Assembly: GCA_934700375.1 (NCBI GenBank) | Contig: CAKUXT010000014.1 | Coordinates: 1-17,687 of the forward strand | Reading direction: 5' to 3' | Source: an uncultured Bacilli bacterium | GTDB lineage: Bacteria; Bacillota_I; Bacilli_A; RFN20; CAG-288 | DNA length: 17,687 nt | In this document: positions 7,593-15,200 of the stretch, one piece after another | Position numbering within the stretch: position 1 is the first letter of the stretch | Layout of the letters: each line of letters opens with the position of its first letter | Program-made: the position numbers and the translations under genes | The notes under the pieces: generated by a model | The model's input: the letters and a program-made list of their open reading frames with translations, nothing else | The model's database searches: none | What the model was told of the DNA's origin: nothing

Positions 7593-8635
7593 GCTTTAGC
7601 TCCCATTCTGATACGGGGATCGACAATGCCATAGCTCAAGTCGACAAAGAGATTTGCGACAAGACCGATGACAGTATAGACAGCCATATCGACTAATAAG
7701 ACGTTGTAGTCTCTTCTTGTAATGCAAGTGACAAACAGCGTACCGATGCCAGGAATGCCGTATAACTGCTCCAAGACCATAGAACCGGAAAGAATACCGA
7801 TAAACTGTCCGATGATCATCGGGACAATAGGAACAAGGGAGTTTCTAAGAGCATGTCTGACTATGCACTGGTTTCTGGAAAGTCCTTTGGTTCTGGCAAG
7901 GAGGAGGAATTCGCTGGACATGACTTCGCAAAGCTCAGCTCTTGTGTAACGTGTAAACGCAGCGACAGAGCCGAAAGACAAAGCCATGACAGGAATGACA
8001 TATCCTGCAATTTTCGTGCCGATGTCAGCAGTATCACCAGGCCAACGGGACGGCAACCAATGTAATTTGAAGGCAAAGAGCAATAATAATAAGGAAATAA
8101 TGACGAAGGAAGGAACAGAGATCATGATCATGACAAGAGTAGAGATGACATGGTCTGTTGTCTTGTTCTTCTTCAATGCTGCCCAAATACCGAAGATGAA
8201 ACCTAACGGAATAGAGAAGATCATCGACCAAATGTTGACTTTAATCGTAGGAAGAAGTCTCTGACCGATGATGTACATAGCGGAGGAACCCGGCTGGACA
8301 GCGGTGGATTCACCCCAGTTCCAAGAGGTGAAGATAGCCTTGATCCATGCACCGTACTGAAGGATGAGCGGCTTCTGATAGAAGTAGAAGGTCGCACCTG
8401 CAGAGTCGGTGAAGATCAATTTCGCCGTGCCCAGGTTATCCTGGGCAGAGCGATAAACGACATAGTATCCTAATTGGACTTGATTCTGACAGTAGGCATA
8501 TTGCTGAATTTCAGTTCCAGCCATCGCTTCTCCCGGAAGCAATTTGACCAGGAAGAATGTGATGGTAAGAATGATGAAAGTCGTAGCGATCAATAGCCCT
8601 AAACGTTTTAATGAATATTTGACGATATAAGGCAT
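7589..8635 (-). CDS. oppB: Oligopeptide ABC transporter permease OppB
   Basis: First permease subunit of the peptide importer. TM1 is at about 12-33 and is followed by LLPGEAMAG, the usual segment after TM1. Further membrane segments are near 131-153, 163-190, 210-228, 268-290 and 312-332. The EAA loop that docks on an ATPase is at 242-266 (EFLLLARTKGLSRNQ, then IVRHALRNS). YGIPGIG (292-298) and the ending DPRIR (339-343) are typical of the family. At 348 residues it is about 40 longer than E. coli OppB; most of the excess lies in the first outer loop, roughly 57-90. Its start lies 5 bases after the oppA stop with only a weak GGAAAG upstream, so translation may be coupled to oppA. It ends in TGA, which shows TGA is read as stop here. 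Confidence 0.95.
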   Translation of the reverse strand: MPYIVKYSLKRLGLLIATTFIILTITFFLVKLLPGEAMAGTEIQQYAYCQNQVQLGYYVVYRSAQDNLGTAKLIFTDSAGATFYFYQKPLILQYGAWIKAIFTSWNWGESTAVQPGSSAMYIIGQRLLPTIKVNIWSMIFSIPLGFIFGIWAALKKNKTTDHVISTLVMIMISVPSFVIISLLLLLFAFKLHWLPSRWPGDTADIGTKIAGYVIPVMALSFGSVAAFTRYTRAELCEVMSSEFLLLARTKGLSRNQCIVRHALRNSLVPIVPMIIGQFIGILSGSMVLEQLYGIPGIGTLFVTCITRRDYNVLLVDMAVYTVIGLVANLFVDLSYGIVDPRIRMGAKA

Positions 8636-8640
8636 TTTGA

Positions 8641-11604
8641 TTATTTCTTTCCAGTGATACCGTAATAGCTGTTCAAGGTAAGAGTGGAAGAGAAGTTCTT
8701 CTTTTCGCCATTGACTTCAGCAGAGTAAGAGACGGTTGCAGTTGCGATAGTAGAATCGATAGTCTCATATTCCTTCTTGTATTCGCTGTATTCCTGATAG
8801 CTATTGAAGGAGCTGTCGAGGGTGAAGGAGATGGTGTATTCGTTCTCAGCAGTGGCACCCAATTCAGCGATGGTCTTCTGCTCGGTCTGAGCTTCGGAGT
8901 TGGTTGCTTCGAAGGTGATGGAGTTAAGATCGGCACCAGCATTGACAAGATCCTGGAAGGATATCTTGTATGTGACAGACTTTGCAGTGTCATTGATGCT
9001 CTCATAAGCGAACTTGCCATGAGTTGCAGAGACGTTGACAGCATTTGCAATCTTCTTCTGGCTGGTGAGAAGGACACCGGTGTTTGCAGCATTCCACAAG
9101 GCATCGAAGGACCAGGTCTTTCCGTCATAGACGACATCGCCCTGATCATCGCTGTTGATGATACTGGTATCCGGACCCCAGTTGAGGGTGAAACTGGAGG
9201 AGTTATCGGACTTCATGACTTCCATGAAGTTGATAGGATCCATGGCACCGCCGGAGACAGAACCGAAGCCTAAATCGAATTCGCCGCGTTTCATCTTGTC
9301 ATAGACAGCGTTGTAGTCGGAAGAAGGAGTCGGCATTTCGATATCGAGGACATAAGCGTTGTAGTAGTCTTCGCTGTTGACCTTGTTGAAGATCTTCTTG
9401 ATGGAATCGAAGACATCGGAATAATCCTTGGAATCGGAGGTGTTCATCCAGTCCATTCTAACCTGAATGACATATTTGCCGTCCTTGTTCATTGTGATTT
9501 CCTTCTTGGCAATTGCTTCCTTGATGGAGCCTTCCATTGCAAGAGAGAGTTCGCTTGCTGCAGCGTCTTCGTTGTAGCCAAAGGTCTCGTTGTAACGATC
9601 GGCCAAGACTGCCTTATGGGCAGCGGTGGAGTTATAGGAGATACCAGTCTCAGGATCGATGAGGTAGTTGTCGGAGAAGTATTCCTGAGTCGGCTTCATG
9701 CCACGGGATGTACAGATGGTGTTACGGTCAAGACCAAAGGAGAGGAAGTTGAGGAAGTGGATGTCGGACATATAGCGTCTGTGCTTGAGGAAGGTGTTTG
9801 TACCGGTGTTGTTGATAAAGCTGGAATCATGCTGATAGACCTGGCCGGTTGCACCGAAGAGTGCGTTCCAACGTTCTGTAGAAGTACCGTTGACGTTGAT
9901 CTTGAAGTTGGAATCGCCCTTGGTCTCGTATTTTCTCCACTTGACTTTGCCGGTTCCGGTTCCTTCAGAAGACTTGAAGTCAGCCTTCAGATCGTCCTTG
10001 TTAGGAGCATAGGAGTCGATGGAGCCGTCCAAGAAGAGAGACTTGGCAACGGAAGCGTCTTCGACTTCGTTGTACTGGATGCCAGGAAGGTTGTAGACGT
10101 CTCTTGTGTTGCCGTCTGCGAATCTGTCCTGCTTATAGAAATAACGTTCGTTCTTCTTGAAGGTGATTTTCTTTGCGCCCCATTCGCTGATGTAGTAAGG
10201 GCCGGTGGAAAGCATGGTGTCGACAGGAGTGTAGCCATCAGGAAGCTTACCGAGCATCTTGGCATCCCAGAGCTTCAAGAAATCAGCAGGAAGCGGTGAG
10301 AAGAGTCCGGAAGAGAGATAGTACATGGCATAGAACTGGGTGCAGGGCTGGAGGAGGTTGAATTCGATGTAGTCACCGGTGGAATCGGTTCCGACCTTGA
10401 TGACATCGTCCATGTTGCACTTATTCCATGCTGTGTCATCCCAGATGGCAGAAGAATCGCCAGTGGCGTTCTTGGCTGTGCTGGAATAGTATTTGGCTGC
10501 GCCTTTAGCAAAACCGGAGACACCCTTGGTGAGTTCGGCGCCACGGTACTGGCCGTTGAAACAGGTGAGCATGTACTTGATTGGAGTAAGATAGTCTTCC
10601 TTGGTGACTGCTCTTCCGTCGAAGGAAGAGAGGTTGACGCCCTTGACACTCTTTGTGGAGGCAGTTCTGTAGACGAAATCAGAACCGGTCTTGACATGGA
10701 TTCTCCAACGGGTGTTGGTGATGGTGTCGGCGTTCTCGGTGATGATGTTTCCGTCATCGCTGACCGGGATAGGACGGGCGTCCAAGGCTGTATTGCTATA
10801 CCATTCATAGCCGTCGTTTGTCTGATTCAGACGGGTCTGATAGTAGGAGTTTGTAATATATTTGGCAATGCTGGAGACATCGCTTCCTGATGCGTTCATG
10901 GCATTGGCGTGGCTAGGAAGAGAGGTGGTAGCAATCTGATACATGTTGCCGTCGTTGCCGCTGATCGGCTTCTGGATGGCACCGGAGAGCTTGCCTTCTC
11001 TGGTTGTACCCCAACCGTAACCGGTGACGTAGGACTGAGGAGTAGGAACATAGCGCTCGTTGTAGCAGATGTTTGCGCCGTTAGAGAAAAGTGTGATACC
11101 GGTGAGGTAGTTATCGACTGCATACTTTTCAAGGGATGCAAGGATATTGGTCTTTTCATCGTAAGAGGCGGATGCATAGGAGAAGGCACCGACAGCATCG
11201 CCGCTTTCATTGACGGTGACATGGAATGTCATCTTCTTGGTCTGGTCTGCGGAGACCCAGACAGAAACATCAGCTTTTCCTGCTTTGACAGGAGTGAGAA
11301 GTCCGGTGTGTTCACCGACTGTGACTACTTTCTCATCAGAAGAGCTGAATGTGAATTCCGTATCGGAATTGTCGAGCATGGATGCAACAAGAGCAGCAAC
11401 CTTTTCGCCCATGGTTACTGTGATATCAGCATCTCTCTCATATTCGACGCCTTTATAGGTGACAATAAAGTCGCTTTCAACAACAACATCACTGGATTCT
11501 TTTCCATTGCCGCCGCTGGTTTTGTCAGAAGTCTTTCCGCAAGAGCCGAGCAATGCGATAGAAAGAACAGCAAGCAACGTAACTACTTTTTTCGTATTTT
11601 TCAT
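8641..11604 (-). CDS. oppA: Oligopeptide-binding lipoprotein OppA (SBP family 5), enlarged with Ig-like domain
   Basis: Surface lipoprotein that captures peptides for the OppBCDF channel. The signal peptide ends in lipobox LGSC with lipidated Cys22. An Ig-like (BIG2-type) domain lies at about 46-132 (TFSSSDEKVVTVGEHTGLLT is the typical core). The family-5 solute-binding region spans about 155-845. Landmarks are the strand WRIHVKTGSDF (300-310) before VTKEDYLTPIKYML, then VDTMLSTGPYYISEWGAKKI (461-480) before FKKNERYF, and the second-lobe motif MKRGEFDLGFGSVSGGAMDP (771-790). A further beta-rich domain of unknown type fills about 850-980. The length of 987 residues is nearly double the usual 540 or so. 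The ATG at 11604 has a strong AAGGAGGT six bases away. It is the first gene of the operon, with no hairpin separating it from oppB. Confidence 0.92.
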   Translation of the reverse strand: MKNTKKVVTLLAVLSIALLGSCGKTSDKTSGGNGKESSDVVVESDFIVTYKGVEYERDADITVTMGEKVAALVASMLDNSDTEFTFSSSDEKVVTVGEHTGLLTPVKAGKADVSVWVSADQTKKMTFHVTVNESGDAVGAFSYASASYDEKTNILASLEKYAVDNYLTGITLFSNGANICYNERYVPTPQSYVTGYGWGTTREGKLSGAIQKPISGNDGNMYQIATTSLPSHANAMNASGSDVSSIAKYITNSYYQTRLNQTNDGYEWYSNTALDARPIPVSDDGNIITENADTITNTRWRIHVKTGSDFVYRTASTKSVKGVNLSSFDGRAVTKEDYLTPIKYMLTCFNGQYRGAELTKGVSGFAKGAAKYYSSTAKNATGDSSAIWDDTAWNKCNMDDVIKVGTDSTGDYIEFNLLQPCTQFYAMYYLSSGLFSPLPADFLKLWDAKMLGKLPDGYTPVDTMLSTGPYYISEWGAKKITFKKNERYFYKQDRFADGNTRDVYNLPGIQYNEVEDASVAKSLFLDGSIDSYAPNKDDLKADFKSSEGTGTGKVKWRKYETKGDSNFKINVNGTSTERWNALFGATGQVYQHDSSFINNTGTNTFLKHRRYMSDIHFLNFLSFGLDRNTICTSRGMKPTQEYFSDNYLIDPETGISYNSTAAHKAVLADRYNETFGYNEDAAASELSLAMEGSIKEAIAKKEITMNKDGKYVIQVRMDWMNTSDSKDYSDVFDSIKKIFNKVNSEDYYNAYVLDIEMPTPSSDYNAVYDKMKRGEFDLGFGSVSGGAMDPINFMEVMKSDNSSSFTLNWGPDTSIINSDDQGDVVYDGKTWSFDALWNAANTGVLLTSQKKIANAVNVSATHGKFAYESINDTAKSVTYKISFQDLVNAGADLNSITFEATNSEAQTEQKTIAELGATAENEYTISFTLDSSFNSYQEYSEYKKEYETIDSTIATATVSYSAEVNGEKKNFSSTLTLNSYYGITGKK

Positions 11605-11610
11605 ATTGAT

Positions 11611-11618
11611 ACCTCCTT
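11611..11618 (-). promoter_or_regulatory. Strong ribosome binding site of oppA
   Basis: AAGGAGGT on the minus strand, six bases before the oppA ATG, is a full match to the anti-Shine-Dalgarno end of 16S rRNA. It fixes the start at 11604 and fits the high level of OppA needed relative to the membrane subunits, whose sites are weaker. Confidence 0.85.
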
Positions 11619-11649
11619 CGGGGTGATTTTCAGCACATAAAAGACATAG

Positions 11650-11663
11650 TAAAAGCGCTGAAC
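11650..11663. promoter_or_regulatory. Weak cre-like site at the opp transcription start
   Basis: TAAAAGCGCTGAAC on the plus strand matches the cre consensus at 10 of 14 positions around the palindrome AGCGCT. It shares the 9-mer AAAAGCGCT with the better site at 11741-11754, 91 bases away. It lies close to the predicted transcription start, a position from which a bound repressor could block transcription. Its function is inferred. Confidence 0.3.
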
Positions 11664-11669
11664 ATAAAT

Positions 11670-11697
11670 ATTTTATTTATAAATAAAACATAGTCAA
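11670..11697 (-). promoter_or_regulatory. Predicted sigma-A promoter of the opp operon
   Basis: On the minus strand a -35 box TTGACT (11697-11692) and a -10 box TAAAAT (11675-11670) are separated by 16 bases; each matches consensus at 5 of 6 positions. Transcription would start near 11663, giving a leader of about 60 bases before oppA. The spacer and -10 lie inside a perfect palindrome (11671-11688). Confidence 0.65.
11671..11688. promoter_or_regulatory. 18-bp perfect palindrome over the opp promoter
   Basis: TTTTATTTATAAATAAAA is a perfect inverted repeat with no spacer. It covers most of the gap between the -35 and -10 boxes and five bases of the -10. This is where a dimeric repressor would bind, but the sequence is purely A/T in an AT-rich spacer, so chance is possible. 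Confidence 0.4.
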
Positions 11698-11740
11698 CTA
11701 AGGTTTTTTTGATATTTGCAAAAGGCTTAAAATAGACTTA

Positions 11741-11754
11741 AAAAAGCGCTTACA
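11741..11754 (-). promoter_or_regulatory. cre-like site (CcpA-type) upstream of the opp promoter
   Basis: The minus strand reads TGTAAGCGCTTTTT, matching TGWAARCGYTWNCW at 13 of 14 positions. Its centre is about 85 bases upstream of the predicted opp transcription start, which suits an activating CcpA-type site. It lies just beyond the stop codon of the DUF3899-like gene. Confidence 0.5.
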
Positions 11755-11767
11755 TTTTTATTCCCTA

Positions 11768-12151
11768 TTAAATAGGAAAAAAGGCGAAAATAATACATAG
11801 TATCAGACAGATCGTTCCGACGATGGCCCAAGGGTGCCATAACTGCCTTGCCATATGCCTCTTTTCGCTCAGTTTCTGCTTGTATTCGGAGACGTCGTTG
11901 TAACGCAGTTTGTTCTTTTTTCCGAAAGAGGAAACCCAGTTGATGAACTGATAGCGGAAAATATCGAAAGTTCCCGCTCTTGTGACAAGATAAAGCCCGA
12001 CAAATCCAAGATAGCATACAGCAACCATCAGAAACTCATTGCTCAGTCCGAATGTCGTACAGAAATACATCGGCACGATAAATGCGATGGGAATGATAAT
12101 TGCGATAACATAGCTGATGATCAGCTTTTTCGTTTCTTCGGTAAATAGCAT
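11768..12151 (-). CDS. Small membrane protein, DUF3899-like, 127 aa
   Basis: Predicted three-pass membrane protein of unknown function. Membrane segments are at about residues 10-30 (LIISYVIAIIIPIAFIVPMY), 38-58 and 103-125. Between the second and third is a basic loop with TRAGTFDIFRYQFINW followed by many Lys/Arg. This layout and the G-x-FDIF-x-Y-x-F motif resemble the DUF3899 family of Firmicutes; I place it by memory of the motif only. A longer reading from TTG at 12169 is possible, but that codon lies in the subtilase terminator stem, so I chose the ATG at 12151. No Shine-Dalgarno is visible. A TATACT lies 6 bases before the ATG, so a leaderless transcript is conceivable. A weak 7-bp hairpin overlaps the stop codon, without a T tract. 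Confidence 0.75.
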   Translation of the reverse strand: MLFTEETKKLIISYVIAIIIPIAFIVPMYFCTTFGLSNEFLMVAVCYLGFVGLYLVTRAGTFDIFRYQFINWVSSFGKKNKLRYNDVSEYKQKLSEKRHMARQLWHPWAIVGTICLILCIIFAFFPI

Positions 12152-12166
12152 GGTAAAAGTATAAAG

Positions 12167-12194
12167 CAAAAGCCCCGACGAATCGAGGCTTTTG
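12167..12194 (-). terminator. Terminator of the subtilase gene
   Basis: On the minus strand CAAAAGCC, a G-U wobble, CGA, a UUCG loop, UCG and GGCUUUUG form a 12-pair hairpin 20 bases after the subtilase stop. CTTTATACTTTT follows. The last bases of the stem overlap the TTG that would otherwise be an upstream start for the DUF3899-like gene. Confidence 0.88.
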
Positions 12195-12214
12195 TCATTT
12201 TTGTTTAAAACGGA

Positions 12215-15200
12215 TTACTTCTGTTCCTTTTTCTTCTTCAAAGCAACAGCAGTAGCAACAAGAGCAAGAGCACCTAATGTGGTAGATGCAGCAATGACAC
12301 TGCCGCCGCAGCCCTTCTTAGAAGGCTTATCTTCAGAAGTGCCAGGGTTTTCGGATGTTCCAGGCTTTTCAGTGGAAGGTTTATCGGTATTTCCGCTTCC
12401 ATCGTAAGAGATGGAGAAGGAGGCATCGTTCTTGCCCATCAGGACAGAGACCAATCCTGTTTCAGGATTGTAGGAGAAGTTAGCATCGCTTCCGCTGACC
12501 TTGACAGAAACATTGGAGAGTTTCTTTCCGACGTTCATGTAGACATAGTAGCTTCCAGTAGGATTGTAGTCTTTTCCGGAAGTGTTGGTGAAAGCGACAG
12601 AATAGGTTGTGACACCGTTCTTGGAAGAGATAGGAGCGATATCGAAGGTGTGCTTGTTGGTGAAGAAGGTGGAAGCGACAGAGAAGGTGATATCAGAAGG
12701 TTTGACGATGACCATAAGCTTGTTATGAGCCAAGTCAGTGAGTTCGACATAGACTCTGTCATCCTTGAGCCAACGATCTGTGATTCTGAAGGAAGCAGAA
12801 TAGAGATCATCGCTGCCATCGACCTTGGTGGTATCGACAGTTGCAGTGATGTTGGCAGTTGCACGATAGTCAGCGCCTTTGCCGACGACATCGAGATACT
12901 GCTTGCCGGATTTTTCACGGATAGAGAGACTGTTGAGTTCGGGAGCGGTCTTATCGACAGTCAAAGTGTAGGACTTTGTCTGTGTGACAGCAGCACCCTT
13001 GACCTCAAAGCTGAATTCAAGTGTGTAGTCGCCTTCATCAAGCTTGGAAAGGTTGATATCGGCAATACCGCGATGGACGAAGTAAGGAACGGCATTGTCG
13101 CCGTTGACAAGCCAGGACTTGAACAATTCGCCGCCGGTTGCATTTGTTGCCCACTGTCCGCTGTAGTAGCCTAAATCTTCAACAGCGCCTGTGGAAACGG
13201 CTTTGTCGCCGTTCTTGATGGTCCACTTGGCAACAGAGACTGCACGATTGACAAAGAAGGAAGCGATGATGTGATCGGAAATGCCAGTAGCACCGGCATA
13301 GAGATGAGTGCTGTCCTTGCCATCAGTGACGGTGAGATAGTTAGCACCATCAGCCTTGGCAGAGCCGTTCATCGCACCGATGTTGGCCATAGCCTTTGCG
13401 GATAAAGCGGTACCTGTGGAAGAGATAGTAGAACCAGTGTAAGCACTGTTCTTCTTATACTGATCGTTGAGGTTCTGCATGTAATTGTCGACAAGTTCGG
13501 AAGTGTAAAGTCTGTTTTCTTCTTTTTCGATATCGAAGTCTTCAACGGCATCACCGACGGTGTAGTCGCCATAGAAGCCTAAGTAAGGCATGGAAAGAGT
13601 CAAGTTGGAATCGCCGGAAGCTTCTTCTAACTTCAGATAGCCTTCGACATAGTTTCCGCCGCCGACAGCGAAGTACTTAGCGAAGTATTCCTTCAAAGTA
13701 CCTTCGAAGTTCTCAACCATGGAATCTCCGAAATCCTTTGTCAAACGGAGATCATCGATTCTGACTTTGACTTTGGCATTGGTTGTGCTATGAGCAGCGA
13801 CAGAGACTTTGCCAGTAAGCTGATGATCAGCAGGGATATCAATGATGTCATCATTGACAGAGGTTGTGATCTGACCGACACCATAAGGATAAGTATCAGG
13901 ATTGTTCTCATCGAAGGTAACGCTGCTATCGTAACCGATAGTTTCCTTTCTGGAGCTTTCTTCCTGTTCCTTGTATTCATCATGTGTTGTCATGATGCCA
14001 AGATGAGGAACCATCAAAGAGAGAGTAGGAGTATAGGTTCTTTCCTTATCGGAATCATTGTGGATTGTGTAATCGAATTCGATGAAGTTTTTGCTATCAT
14101 CGGTGAACTTTCCGCCTTCGACCTTCAAGGAACCGGTGTTCTTCAATTCAGCCTTGGACTGAACTTGATTGTCGAAGCCATCAAGGTTCTTGTTAGCAGT
14201 AGTGACATATGAATCGCTGGCAAGCATCTTCTTGACGTTGATTCTTCCTGCACCCTGCATTCTGACAGAGTTAGGAGTTCCATCGCCGGTTGTATCGATG
14301 AGCTGATCGGCAGAACCCATAGCCTTAAGAGAAACCTTATCCTTCTCGACATCAAAGTCGGCAACCTTCATTTTGCCGTTATTTTCGGGCAATCTCTCAG
14401 ATAAATAGAGAGCCATGGCACCTGTGAGGTTCGGGCATGCCATAGAAGTACCGCTTAAATTCTCATAGCCGTGGAGGAGGGAGATACCCGGGTTGGTAGC
14501 ATCAGAATTATCGTTATATGCAGTAGCATCGACAGCACCGATGATCTCCTTACCAGGAGCAGAAATGGTGATACCCATATCGAGGTTGTAATCGCCGCCA
14601 TCGGAAGAGAAGGAAGCAATCGTGTTTCCGTCACTTGCAGCCTGGACAGTGTTGGTACCGATTGTAAGAGTACCAGTGGAACCGGCAGGACCGAAGATAG
14701 AAGCAGTGTTCTTGAAGACAAAGACAACAGGAATGGCAGGATCGAAGTCTTCAAATGCCATGGAGAAGTTGAAGGTGACAGAAGGATCGTTGTTGATACA
14801 GATCATAGCAGCAGCACCATGGCTGGTTGCCTGTTTGACCTTCTGAATGAAGGTGGTTGTACCACGGTTGACAACTGCGATCTTTCCTTTAACATCAAGT
14901 CCTTCATAGTCAGCGGACTTACCATAGTTAGGAACGACGACATATTCCTTAGTGACCTTATCCTGGTCAGAAGGAATAAGACCGGCCAAAGGACGATCGG
15001 TGATGTTAGGCTGTGTCGGAGAAGACTTGGACTGATCGCTATAAGAGACAGCCTGAGCAGAAGTAGCGCCCTTTTTCTGGACTGTCATGATGGATTCGAA
15101 GAATGCTTTCTCCGGAGTAGAGGCTGCAACGATGTTGGCAGCTTCATCAAAGTGAGCGTCACCGCCTAAAATACCAGTTTCAACGATATCTCTTCCCCAT

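Noticed and set aside
9616..11640. Several plus-strand open frames of 200 or more codons opposite oppA (and others at 14471-15169 opposite the subtilase)
   Set aside because: They overlap well-supported minus-strand genes and have no recognisable motifs or signals of their own.
11761..11779. A terminator for the DUF3899-like gene
   Set aside because: The 7-bp stem overlaps the stop codon, has a bulge and a 3-base loop, and no T tract follows, so I did not call it.
12167..12169. TTG as the start of the small membrane protein
   Set aside because: It lies in the stem of the subtilase terminator; the ATG 18 bases further in gives a better N-terminus.
12302..12370. A sortase signal (KPGTS or NPGTS repeats) in the subtilase linker
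   Set aside because: These are low-complexity linker residues. They are not LPXTG and do not lie directly before the hydrophobic helix.
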